This document shows, one piece after another, positions 46,962 through 56,200 of a DNA stretch of 64,000 bases. This DNA is from Holophagae bacterium (GTDB lineage Bacteria; Acidobacteriota; Holophagae; Acanthopleuribacterales; Acanthopleuribacteraceae). The stretch is from NCBI GenBank assembly GCA_030429565.1, contig JAUIFE010000007.1:310001-374000 (forward strand), in the 5' to 3' direction. The first letter of the stretch is position 1, and each line of letters opens with the position of its first letter. The notes beneath the pieces were generated by a model. It ran no database searches. It was not told the origin of the DNA and was given only the letters and a program-made list of their open reading frames with translations. A program made the translations under genes and the position numbers.

Positions 46962-47002
46962 TTCCCAAAAGCTTTTCGCCCTAATCGAAAGGCTTTTGGG
47001 AA
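46962..47002. repeat. 17-base-pair inverted repeat with 7-base loop
   Basis: TTCCCAAAAGCTTTTCG and CGAAAGGCTTTTGGGAA pair along their full length with one G-T pair; the loop is CCCTAAT. No T run adjoins on either strand, so a simple terminator is unlikely. Confidence 0.6.
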
Positions 47003-47238
47003 TCGAAATGCTGAAGGGGAATGGCACTCATTAAGGCTGTCAATGCGCTACCCTTTTCCGTTGCCGAAACCATATTGGTTGCGCCTTGAGCGCCGGCCGT
47101 CGATTGTCCCTGTTTCACCCTGCCGTGGTGGCGATAAAACAGCGGTCTTTGGTGTATGATGGTCCTTTATGTGGTTTGATCGGTCTCCTTTAGACTTTTT
47201 GACGACGAAGATGAATGTTTATTTTGGGGGAGTGAATC

Positions 47239-48051
47239 ATGAATTGGACGGCTTGCTTGATCTTGGGTCTCTCGATTTTTTGGCAATCGGGGGAGGCGGA
47301 TTCCGGAAAAACGCGCTTTACGCCCATCACTGAAGGGAATGTTGTTCGGGTCGGGGATTTTGACCTTATTGTTCCGGAGGGGCAGTTTTTGGCATATGCC
47401 GAGAATGCGCAGTACATGTTTCACTTGCTCCAAGCTCAAAATATTGACCGATGTGAAGGGGTGTTGTTTAGCGCATCCGCCACCTGGTCTTACGGTATCT
47501 CGATTCAGTTTGAACCCAGTAACAACTTTCTTTTTCAACCGAGCTTGTCCGCCGAACAGTTTGACCAGCTTTGGCAGGGGCGAAGTATCTTTACCGTAGA
47601 AAAAGACGATATCGTACGCAAGGTTCGTTACCCATTTGAAATGAACCCAGAAGAAAAAAGTGTTTTTTTTGGGTATGAAGAGCCTGACGAAGATGGCCAC
47701 GATGTGGTGGTCGCGCGCAAGATTTACATGTCCAATGAAGGTTTGCTTGTCCTAACTCTTCGCTCAGACTTATTGCAGCACGATGCTTTTGAAGCTGAAA
47801 TTTTGCGAGCATTTCGCGAGAGTGTTACCCCTTCGACTTACGACGCCAAAACGCCTGCCGCCGGTCAGCAATCAGTGTTGCAGCTTCTTGGCGTTCCGCT
47901 TTCACTAAATCCGACGACAACGGAACCTTCCGCCGGTAGTGGTGCCGAATCGGTTGAACCTGAGGGACCGAATTTGGTCTTGAGTGGGGTTGTTATCGGT
48001 GTCGCCCTCTTAGTATTGGTGGGAGCGTTCGTTCTTTCGCGCAAAAGTTGA
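47239..48051 (+). CDS. exported protein with C-terminal membrane anchor
   Basis: A 270-residue protein with a signal peptide (MNWTACLILGLSIFWQS), an extracytoplasmic domain (about residues 25-235) and a C-terminal membrane helix (LVLSGVVIGVALLVLVGAFVL) ending in RKS. The pattern GNVVRVGDFDLIVPEGQFLAYA followed by a strand-rich region is reminiscent of DUF2167 proteins, but I cannot confirm this. GGGGGAG precedes the ATG. Three bases separate it from the histidine kinase gene, which itself lacks a periplasmic sensor; it may supply the sensory input of that system. Confidence 0.7.
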   Translation: MNWTACLILGLSIFWQSGEADSGKTRFTPITEGNVVRVGDFDLIVPEGQFLAYAENAQYMFHLLQAQNIDRCEGVLFSASATWSYGISIQFEPSNNFLFQPSLSAEQFDQLWQGRSIFTVEKDDIVRKVRYPFEMNPEEKSVFFGYEEPDEDGHDVVVARKIYMSNEGLLVLTLRSDLLQHDAFEAEILRAFRESVTPSTYDAKTPAAGQQSVLQLLGVPLSLNPTTTEPSAGSGAESVEPEGPNLVLSGVVIGVALLVLVGAFVLSRKS

Positions 48052-48054
48052 TCC

Positions 48055-49278
48055 ATGGATAACGCCGAGCTTTTCGTCCTCTTTATCTTGTTAGTGCCCT
48101 TTGGGCTCCTGGTTTTGGTGATGTTGGTTCGGCTTGTTTTCTGGGCGATCAGCAATCGCTCCCAGACGGTGTACATTCGGCCCACCGAAGATTTGTTGGT
48201 TGAAACGTTGCGCGAGCGGACCTTATCAGAACGCCAAGCTCGCCTGGACCAAAAAGCTTCGCAGATGGCTTTGGATCAGTTGGAACTGTTGCACCACGAT
48301 ATTCTTGACGCGATTCCGGTTGCCGTGTCGGTGTTGGCTGATGACGGCTCGGTCCAGTACGCCAATCCGTTGTTTCGACACTTGCTCCAGATTGACGCCA
48401 TCGTTGGTCAGCATCTGGCGTCTGTGTCAGAGCGCCTCAATGGGCAGTGGTTGGAAATGCTGGCTTTGGGCTTGGCGGTAAAGGGTCCTGTTTCTTTCGA
48501 AACCGAAAAAACGACACTCTACTTTCAGTTATCGCTGACAACCCTTCGCAACAACCAGTTTCTGTTCACCATCCAGGACCGCACCCGTGCCCAGCGCTTG
48601 GACGAGCGATTGCGCTTGAAGAAAGAGCTGGAACTCATGGGTGAGATGGCAGGGGGCATTACCCATGAAGTCAAAAATGCGCTAGCGGTGATTCAGGGCC
48701 GGGTTCAGATGTTGAAATACGGCGCGCTGGATAAGAATTGCGCCAAAATTCAAGATGAAATTGACCACCTGTCTTCGTTCGTCAATGCTTTTCGCCGCTC
48801 GAGTTCCGGCGAATCTCATTCGATGGCGCCGTTTTCGCTTGTCGAGTGGATGTCACGCGTTCAGCAATACTGGGAAGGTCACCCTCAGGGCGACAAAGTC
48901 CAACTGCCCGTGCCTGCGACCCTGAGTGACGAGCTTCACGGTGACGAAACATTGCTTTTCACGGTGATCAACAATCTTATTTTAAATGGCTTGGAAGCAG
49001 TGGTCGGCAGTGGCCTCGAGCCTGATCCGCCTTGGGTTTGGGTTGAAGTTTTCGAGGGCGATGACGACATTCAAGTTCTGGTGTCCGATGCTGGTCTCGG
49101 TGTGCCTCCGGAAATGAAAAAGAAGTTATTTGTGCCTTTTGTGACCTCGAAGGAGCGCGGAACCGGGCTAGGCTTATTTCATTCGCGGAAGATTATGTTG
49201 GAGCATCAGGGGCGACTGGAGTTGCGCCAAGGGTTGCCGACAACGTTTGTGTGTATTTTTCCCCGAGATATTTTTTAA
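48055..49278 (+). CDS. PilS-like sensor histidine kinase
   Basis: A 407-residue kinase. One hydrophobic N-terminal segment (ELFVLFILLVPFGLLVLVMLV) anchors it, with almost no periplasmic part. A PAS domain follows (about residues 80-185; LDAIPVAVSVLADDGSVQYAN), then HisKA with GGITHEVKNALAVIQG (His204) and an ATPase domain with NNLILNGLEAV, SDAGLGVP and GTGLGLFHSRKI. The order and the adjacency to an NtrC-type regulator and to pilin genes fit PilS. It is translationally close to the membrane protein gene upstream (three bases). Confidence 0.87.
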   Translation: MDNAELFVLFILLVPFGLLVLVMLVRLVFWAISNRSQTVYIRPTEDLLVETLRERTLSERQARLDQKASQMALDQLELLHHDILDAIPVAVSVLADDGSVQYANPLFRHLLQIDAIVGQHLASVSERLNGQWLEMLALGLAVKGPVSFETEKTTLYFQLSLTTLRNNQFLFTIQDRTRAQRLDERLRLKKELELMGEMAGGITHEVKNALAVIQGRVQMLKYGALDKNCAKIQDEIDHLSSFVNAFRRSSSGESHSMAPFSLVEWMSRVQQYWEGHPQGDKVQLPVPATLSDELHGDETLLFTVINNLILNGLEAVVGSGLEPDPPWVWVEVFEGDDDIQVLVSDAGLGVPPEMKKKLFVPFVTSKERGTGLGLFHSRKIMLEHQGRLELRQGLPTTFVCIFPRDIF

Positions 49279-49323
49279 GAACGTTTCGTCTGCCGGCGGG
49301 TGGTGCGTGCATCGGAGGATTGT

Positions 49324-50682
49324 GTGGATTCTATTTTATTGACCGAAGATCGGCCGGGTTTGCGCCAAGTGTATGCCGAGTTTTTGCGGAACCTTGGTTA
49401 TCAAGTCATTGAAACCGGTTCGGTGGAAGAAGCCAAAAAAGCCGTCGAAGTGACCGACTTTTCCCTCGTCCTGACCGACTTCATGCTGCCAGGCGCGAAC
49501 GGTATCGATTTTTTGCGATATCTCAAAGAGCGTGACCCCGATTTTGTCGTGGTGATTATGACGGCTTTTGGTGAAGTGAAGCTTGCTGTTGAAGCAACTC
49601 GTGCGGGCGCCTTTGATTTCCTCGAGAAGCCGATTGATCTTGAACACCTGCGAATAGTTGTAGAGCGCGGCCTTGAGCACCGGCGCTTGCAACGCAAGGA
49701 TTCCTTCCGCGAGAGTCAAGCGGCCCGCGACGATCACGCAATTATCGGCGATGCGCCGGCATTAAACCGCGCCCTTGTTATGGCCGAAAAAGTGGCGCCT
49801 AGCGAAGCGACGTGCCTTCTCTTGGGTGAATCGGGAGTGGGAAAAGAGCTTTTTGCTCAATTCATTCACCGCCACAGTCGTCGTAGTGACGGCGAGAATG
49901 TCTCGATAAATTGTGCGGCAATTCCCAGTGAACTCATTGAAAGCGAACTCTTTGGGCACGAAAAAGGGGCCTTTACCGGTGCTGACGCCAAAAAAACGGG
50001 TTTGATCGAAATGGCTGACGGTGGCACCCTCTTTCTCGATGAAATCGGTGAGCTTCCGATTCATCTGCAGCCGAAACTGTTACGTGTCATCCAGAGCAAG
50101 GATTTTCGTCGTGTCGGTGGTAGTCGGACGCTGACCAGTGACATTCGCGTGGTTGCCGCCACGAACCGAGATCTGAAACAGGGCATTCGTGAAGGCTGGT
50201 TCCGTGAGGATCTGTATTTCCGCCTTGCGGTTTTTCCGATTGAAATTCCACCGTTGCGTGAGCGCAAAGCTGATTTGCCCCGCCTGATTCAGCACTTTTT
50301 GGGGCAGCTTCGCTTTGCCCATGCTGATGTGGATGCCGCATTGCTCAAAGATTTAACGGGGTATCATTGGCCTGGCAACGTACGTGAGCTTCGCAATGTG
50401 TTAGAGCGAGCCATTATTCTCAGTCAAGGGGAGCCTTTGGCTCGCGAGCATTTTCCCGATAACTTGTTCGATCACGATGCACAGATCGGTTTCCGCTTTA
50501 GCATTGATTTAACGCGTAATTTCAAGGACAACCTCACGCGGTTGGAAACGCAATTAGAACAGCGTATGATTCAACTGTTTATGAACCAGGAAGGGGGCCG
50601 CCGCGAGCGGGTCGCCAAGCGCTTGGGTGTATCGGTGAAAACCTTGTACAACCGAATGAAGGACTACGGATTGGGTGAATGA
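49324..50682 (+). CDS. PilR-like sigma-54-dependent response regulator
   Basis: A 452-residue activator. GTG 49324 is preceded by GGAGGAT and starts the receiver domain directly; the phospho-acceptor is LTDFMLPG (Asp52). The AAA+ domain has GESGVGKE, an intact GAFTGA loop (215-220), LFLDEIGE and WPGNVREL. A Fis-type helix-turn-helix ends the protein ([23 protein letters not shown]). Lying between two pilin genes with sigma-54 promoters, it is the natural candidate for their activator. The kinase upstream is its likely partner. Confidence 0.88.
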   Translation: MDSILLTEDRPGLRQVYAEFLRNLGYQVIETGSVEEAKKAVEVTDFSLVLTDFMLPGANGIDFLRYLKERDPDFVVVIMTAFGEVKLAVEATRAGAFDFLEKPIDLEHLRIVVERGLEHRRLQRKDSFRESQAARDDHAIIGDAPALNRALVMAEKVAPSEATCLLLGESGVGKELFAQFIHRHSRRSDGENVSINCAAIPSELIESELFGHEKGAFTGADAKKTGLIEMADGGTLFLDEIGELPIHLQPKLLRVIQSKDFRRVGGSRTLTSDIRVVAATNRDLKQGIREGWFREDLYFRLAVFPIEIPPLRERKADLPRLIQHFLGQLRFAHADVDAALLKDLTGYHWPGNVRELRNVLERAIILSQGEPLAREHFPDNLFDHDAQIGFRFSIDLTRNFKDNLTRLETQLEQRMIQLFMNQEGGRRERVAKRLGVSVKTLYNRMKDYGLGE

Positions 50683-50700
50683 GTCCTTGATCGATTGGGT

Positions 50701-51423
50701 TTAGGGTTTGGCTGTGCTTTGGCTGCGGTGTTCAACATAGTACAGAAGCAGGCCAAGAAGCACAGACTGAATCACGCTGATGCTCAGGGCGTGGAATGTG
50801 AATTTCATTTCGATGAGGGCATCGCTGCAGTGATTAACCAAGCCGCCGATGGGTGGGGACAGCCAAACAAACCCGCGCGTCCAATCAAGCCGTCCATCGA
50901 GATAGGCGAGCACGTATTCATCGAGGTAGTCAAGGAACCCGGTTAAGGCCCATAACAAGCTGTACATCATGATGGCGCCGGTTTTTCCGAGCACTCTCTC
51001 GAAGAGCGCCAGCCATAGGGTGTAGCCAACCAGGCAGATGCCAAGCATGAGTAATACCAAGATTTGGCCCGTCCAAAAGTCGCCGCCGGCCAGCAGGCCG
51101 CCGAGAATACTCGGTCCGAACAGCGCGAAAGGTGCTGCAAGGGGAAGCAATCTAGCTTTGCGCGCCGGTGACGGCGGCAGGCAAAGCCAGGCGATTGGAA
51201 GTAGGAAGACGAGGGGGGCGGCGACTGCAATTAAGCCGGCTAACAGTTGGTTCAAGGAATAAGGCCCCAAATCAGTTTGGAGCAGGGTCAGGCTGCCGTC
51301 GCCAAGGCTCATTGTGGTAGCTACGACGGTGGCCGGAATCATGCCGGCAAGGAACGTAAGTAACAGGGCGGTCATTGTCGCATGCTTGTTGGCAACGTCT
51401 TTAAGGGCGAGAAGGCGATTCAT
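50701..51423 (-). CDS. multi-pass membrane protein of unknown function
   Basis: A 240-residue protein with about six hydrophobic helices (for example ATMTALLLTFLAGMIPATVV, LLAGLIAVAAPLVFLLPIAW, ILVLLMLGICLVGYTLWLAL). The overall look resembles Yip1-type membrane proteins, but no motif confirms this. ATG 51421-51423 is preferred to an upstream in-frame ATG that would overlap the preceding gene by 50 bases and has no ribosome site. It follows the small membrane protein gene by 28 bases and is convergent with the PilR-like gene. Confidence 0.65.
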   Translation of the reverse strand: MNRLLALKDVANKHATMTALLLTFLAGMIPATVVATTMSLGDGSLTLLQTDLGPYSLNQLLAGLIAVAAPLVFLLPIAWLCLPPSPARKARLLPLAAPFALFGPSILGGLLAGGDFWTGQILVLLMLGICLVGYTLWLALFERVLGKTGAIMMYSLLWALTGFLDYLDEYVLAYLDGRLDWTRGFVWLSPPIGGLVNHCSDALIEMKFTFHALSISVIQSVLLGLLLYYVEHRSQSTAKP

Positions 51424-51451
51424 GATGGCTTCCGGACGGATGAGATCGAGG

Positions 51452-51817
51452 TTAGGCGCGGGGCGATTGTCGGCGATATTGAATCGAGAGGACCATGGCA
51501 ATGCCGGCTAAACCCAGGAGATGGTAAACAATCCGAGTCTGGATGGGAAGCGGCATCGTTAAGGATAAGGGGCCGGGGATGATAAAGCTGAGAAAAATAA
51601 ACCAAGGCGTTGCTTGCTTTTTCCCCTTAAAAGACACCCAAAGTCCGGCGCAAATGAGCAGGGTTGTGAGGCTGCCGCCGTAGGTTTGTGCGGTTTGTGG
51701 ATTGTCGGTTAGTTGAATGTCGCCGAGCCCCATGATCAGAGTGGCGATGAGACCTAAAGCTAAAGCGGCTAGGCCTTCACGCCATTGAAAAGGCAATGGG
51801 GTTGTTTGTTGTTCCAT
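51452..51817 (-). CDS. small multi-pass membrane protein
   Basis: A 121-residue protein with four hydrophobic segments (AALALGLIATLIMGLGDIQL, LTTLLICAGLWVSF, PWFIFLSFIIPGPL, IVYHLLGLAGIAMVLSI). The start at 51817 has AAGGA upstream. No family is recognised. It is the first gene of a two-gene unit with the larger membrane protein. Confidence 0.62.
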   Translation of the reverse strand: MEQQTTPLPFQWREGLAALALGLIATLIMGLGDIQLTDNPQTAQTYGGSLTTLLICAGLWVSFKGKKQATPWFIFLSFIIPGPLSLTMPLPIQTRIVYHLLGLAGIAMVLSIQYRRQSPRA

Positions 51818-52357
51818 AAAAGGGTCCTTGTCTCGCGAGTGTGGGCCTGGCGGCGTATTGGTCAAACGCTCATCATTATAACCAAAGCCTGTCGGATCGT
51901 GTCGGCAGGGGTACCGGCGATCCCTGACTGTCCAAGGGTGTGGTGTCGTTTGAGGGGAATCATGGCATCAAAGAATAAAGATAGGTTGTTTTTAAGCGCT
52001 TGGTTTTGTCGGCCGATAAATATTTGTAAAGTTAAAGAATGCGGCGGGTGTCACTGAAGGGCTGAGTTTTCTTAACTCGGACTTGACATTTTTGTCAGCG
52101 AAAGCGCCCTTTTTGCTACTGAAGTGCCAATATTTGTCGTTAAAGGCGAATCTGAAATGAGGATGAGTTATCCATATCTTATCGTTGGTTGCCGGTGGGA
52201 AAATGGCTGGCTGACTAAGGTGTTGTTTTCATTGGTTTTATTTTGTGTGTCTGGGCTTTTTTGCCGTGGCTGTGAGATTGGCCGAATCTGGCGCCATGTT
52301 TGCTTTACAAAGGAAGGTGAAGTTGTGGACGGTGCTAATTTTCGCAAGGGACTTTTT
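51818..52357. other. intergenic region upstream of second pilin
   Basis: 540 bases. A perfect inverted repeat TGACA-N4-TGTCA lies at 52084-52097 and could be an operator for either side. The sigma-54 promoter of the pilin gene is at 52288. The pilin frame is open upstream to about 52124 but the sequence there is not pilin-like. No other gene is seen. Confidence 0.45.
52288..52304 (+). promoter_or_regulatory. sigma-54 promoter of second pilin gene
   Basis: CTGGCGCCATGTTTGCT matches the -24/-12 consensus with perfect CTGGC and TTGCT boxes and GG-N10-GC spacing, 54 bases upstream of the ATG. Confidence 0.7.
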
Positions 52358-52918
52358 ATGAAAAATCGAGGCTTTAGTTTGGTTGAGCTGATGGTGGTTG
52401 TTGCCATCATCGCAATTTTGACGGCAATTGCATTGCCCCTGTACTCTACTTTTCGACGCCGTGCTGTGGTTCAGGGCGCCATTGCCCCTTGCAGTGACGC
52501 ACGGAAAGCCATTATGGCTCATTTCCAAGATCAGCAAACCTTTACGGGTTTTGGCTTTCTTAGTGGAAACGCCGGCCCTGTTGTCGGGTTTAGTCGAGAA
52601 ATAGGCGCGCCTATTCCCATGGGTTCGAGTTTGCCACCTGTACGTGGGTTGACTTGGGTCCTTAGCAATGAAGAAATTTCGGCCGGTACGGTCAGCCGTG
52701 CCATCATCGAGTTTCAATTCACTGACGCGGTGTGTACGGGTTGTGACGGCCGTTTCTGTATTCTATGCGACACGTCCGCGGGTTCCTGTGTTTACGAAGT
52801 GAACGTGGATATCACCAATACCGCGAGTAATCCTCTCAACAGTTTGGATAAGAATCGCAATACTGCTTGTACGCTTGGAACGGTTGCCGCTGCCGCCGCT
52901 GCAATGCAAGGACCCTAG
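52358..52918 (+). CDS. type IV pilin paralogue, probable minor pilin
   Basis: A 186-residue prepilin closely related to the product of the gene at 46089. The leader MKNRG is cut before Phe6 and Glu10 is kept; the N-terminal helix is identical for about 20 residues. The same seven cysteines are conserved, including CTGCDGRFCILC and GSCVYEV, as is the NPLNSLDKNRNTAC end. Codon use is not biased, in contrast to the first pilin, so expression is probably lower. AAGGGA precedes the start. Confidence 0.92.
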   Translation: MKNRGFSLVELMVVVAIIAILTAIALPLYSTFRRRAVVQGAIAPCSDARKAIMAHFQDQQTFTGFGFLSGNAGPVVGFSREIGAPIPMGSSLPPVRGLTWVLSNEEISAGTVSRAIIEFQFTDAVCTGCDGRFCILCDTSAGSCVYEVNVDITNTASNPLNSLDKNRNTACTLGTVAAAAAAMQGP

Positions 52919-53218
52919 ATTTTTGGTGTCGGTGGGGGCACGCCACCCCGGTCTGCGTTGCCTTCGTTGCATCGAAATTTGATTTGTTTGCACGCTTTGG
53001 TGTGCGTTAAATTTGAATTCTTGTTTGAAATTGAAATGATCGTTGAAATTGAACTCTTTCGAAGTTGGCGCGAAAAGTAACTTCGTTTTTGAAGATTTTC
53101 TTCTTTTTTGTGGATCTAGACTGCCTCTATTCTCCACGACGTTCTCTCTCCACCTTGTTCGGCTCTGGCCTGATCATATCTGGTGAGCGGGCGTCGTGGC
53201 TCAAAATGGAGGATCCAA
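52919..53218. other. AT-richer region upstream of giant regulator
   Basis: 300 bases with low GC. Two copies of TTGAAATTGAA (53025-53035 and 53043-53053) are spaced by 18 bases, which would place them about two helical turns apart. No promoter consensus is clear. Confidence 0.4.
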
Positions 53219-56200
53219 ATGACCACATTTGATCTTGTCCTTGATGTCTGTGACACCCTCGGTCGACCGCTTTACGAACCCAGCGCATCATTATTGGATG
53301 ATACGTCTTGTCTGTGCCCGACCACGGGGCGCCGTTTATGGCTGCGGCGTTTTTCCCTGGGGCCAAAAGCTTTTTCCACGCTGGCTGGTGTTTTGCGGGC
53401 AACGCATTCCTGTTTCGCGCCCGTCGCTCAGATCCGCTTTCAAGAGCGCGCCATTTTATTGCAAATGGTCACTGAGAAAGATTGGCGGCCCTTAAATGCC
53501 GGCGACGGCTGCAACTTCTCCGCGGTAAACCGTCTCCGTTTGGTTACCGACCTTCACCGGCTCTCGTTATGGTTACAAGAACAGGGCCTGTCGCCTTGGC
53601 GCGCCCACTGGGTTTTTGGTTGGCAGCAGCACCGCTTATGTTGCCTTGGTGCCGAGAGCTTACCTTGGCATACACGGTTGGCACCGGCGGAGGGGGATTA
53701 CCCTGTACCGACGTTGCAGGGCGCTTATCGTGCTTGGTTCGCCAACGTTCTTCGCTGCTGGTTTTCATCGGGCGATCAAGTGCCGTTTGTTGTCAGCGAC
53801 GAGCGTCAGGGGTTATTGATGCGGGTTTTGCGAGCCGAATTAACGGATGAAGTGCTTTGGCGCGAGTTTGGCGAGCAAGCGGCCGCGGTTCCGCCTCTCG
53901 TTAAGGCTCATGTCGCTGATTTACCGAAATACCAGGGGACCTTAGATCAGCGTCGCCAGGCCGGGCTTGATGCACTGGTTCAGCGGTTGGTGCAGTTGCG
54001 CTCGCGCTGTGCCGTGCGTAGCCGCCTGTGCGTGTTCACCACGGCCCACCGATGGGCGGCCGTTGCTGCAATTTTTTCCGCATGTGGTGAAGCCGGAACC
54101 GCCGCGGGGCCGCTGCTTTGGTTGGATAGTGGCGAAGTTTCCCTGGCAACAGGTACTTTGCGGCACCGTCTGCAAGCGCGACTAAGGGTAATGTTGGTTG
54201 AATTAGGTGAACGGCCTGATGATTCCCTGCCCTTGCGGTGTTTGATCGCCGGTTTGGCCGCAGGCCTGGCAAGGAAAGCACTAACGTTAACGCTTGTTGT
54301 GACGGCGAGCGGCGTCAGTGAACAGCGTGCCCAGCAGCGTGTTTTGCAACTATTTCATCGTATTTTCCAGGGCGGCTTGTGTGTCATTGTACTCACGCCG
54401 TGGTGGCACCATGCCGGTGTTTCTTTCCTCAGTCGCCTTTGGTTGGACAAGCGCGTTTTTGACCGCTTTGGTGATGCGTTTGATGATGGTTTTGGGCGTC
54501 AGCCGGCTGCTTCGGAATGGTACTTATTACCCGAGCCGGTTCAGACGTTGTGGGCTGCGCTGGTGCTAATGCCGGAAGGTCTGCCCTCCAGGGTTGCCGG
54601 TCTTTTGCTTGGCAAGGCGAGTGCCGCCACTTTCCGGTTTCTCGCTGAGCGTGATTTGCTGCGTTGCGAGCAGAAGTGTGCGGAAATGACGGCCGCGGGT
54701 GATGTTGCGTTGGGTGAGGTCTGGATCCCTCGAATGGCTTTGATTCAGGCTGAAAACGCGGCGCTCACATCAATGAAAGAAGCGGTAAGGCCACGTTTGG
54801 TGGCTTGCTGTGACCGTGCAGGTGTAACTGATCCATGGTTGCGGTACCGGTTGTTTCCCCATCGGCGTTCGGCGCGTGGCCCTCAGGGATACCTTGCTCA
54901 GGCGGTGCTTGCATCATTGCGAAGCTGGGACTGGCGAGCGGCGGCATCTAAGGTTTTGGTGTTGCCCGTTCCTGATGCTGAGACCGAGACTGTTTGGTCG
55001 GCTTTGGTGGCGCTGATGCGCGGTCTCCCGCAATCCGGCGCCGATCATCTTGTGCCAGGTTTGGGCGGACTAAGACGGGGGCTGCAAGCCTGCTACGACG
55101 CACGTCGTCAGGACGCGACCCAAGCTTTCGAGCGTCTCGCGGGCTCAAAGAAAGCGCCGGCGGTGCTGCGTGCTTATGCTCTCGTTCTGGCGGCGGAACA
55201 GGCGGGAACTGCAGGGAAGCCAGGTCGCGCCCTTGCCTATCAGGTACGTTTAAACCGGCAGCTTTCGGCCTGTGAAGCAGGTGATCACAGTCGCTTGTGG
55301 GTGGACCGAGTGGTGGTGGCTTGTTGGCTGGCTCATTTTTATAGTGATGGGACACCACCCGCGCCGGCGTCTCGCGACGGTGAGTCACGGCAGCCGACGG
55401 CGTTTGAGCCAGGCGCACGCTGGCGTGCTGCTGTTGCCGCTTTTTGTGTTGGTGATCATCTGACCGCTTTAGATCATGCCTTGTGGTTGCTGAATCACCC
55501 TGATTTGTTGGGTGATTGGACATTTTGGTTTGCGGTTACCCGTTTTGCAGCCGACTGCTACCACAGTCTGAATGAATCAGCGGGTGCGGCCGACGTATTA
55601 AAACGAGGCTTGCAACAAGCGCTTGCCTTTGGCTTGAATGAAACGGCTCACGCTTTGGCTTCGGCGACTGGGTTCCACCTATGTGGCGATGGTCGGTTTA
55701 CCGCGGCTCAAGCTCTTTTTCTCGCATTTCCCACGCCACCGCCAGACAAAAGCGATGCGTCCCTTGGACGCGGTGACCTTAATCGGCGCTTGTTGTTTCA
55801 GGCCGCAATGGAAACGCGTTGTGTACCTGAAAAGCGTTCTCCGGCAGCGGTTAACGACGCGCTAGTTTCCTACAAAGCCCAAATATTGTCGGTTCCGCGT
55901 TTGAGTGGTGTGGAGGAGAAACGGCTATGGCGCCGCGTCGGCATCCTGTTAAGGTCACCGATTCTCACGGCCGCTGCTGCTGCCGATCATGCCGCCGGTT
56001 TCATGTGGTTGGCTGGCTGGGCGGCTTTGGTTGGGTCGCCCTCGGCGTCACGAGCGGCATTGCCGGGTATTGCTGAAGCGCTCGCGCGGCGGCCGCGTCG
56101 CGGTGGCTTCTGGCGCGACGCCCTTGCGGACCTTGCCAGTCAACCGACATCGGCCTGGCGCAACTTTAAGGCGGCTTGGCCGGAAGGGGTGACACGATGG

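Larger units (their letters stand above)
46653..47238. other. intergenic region between pilin gene and regulator operon
   Basis: 586 bases. It starts with the pilin terminator and contains a striking 17-base-pair hairpin at 46962-47002. No protein-coding frame is convincing and no known riboswitch core was recognised. Confidence 0.45.

Noticed and set aside
46704-47238. Possible c-di-GMP riboswitch or small RNA gene after the pilin
   Set aside because: No match to the known GEMM core sequences; only the unexplained hairpin is reported.
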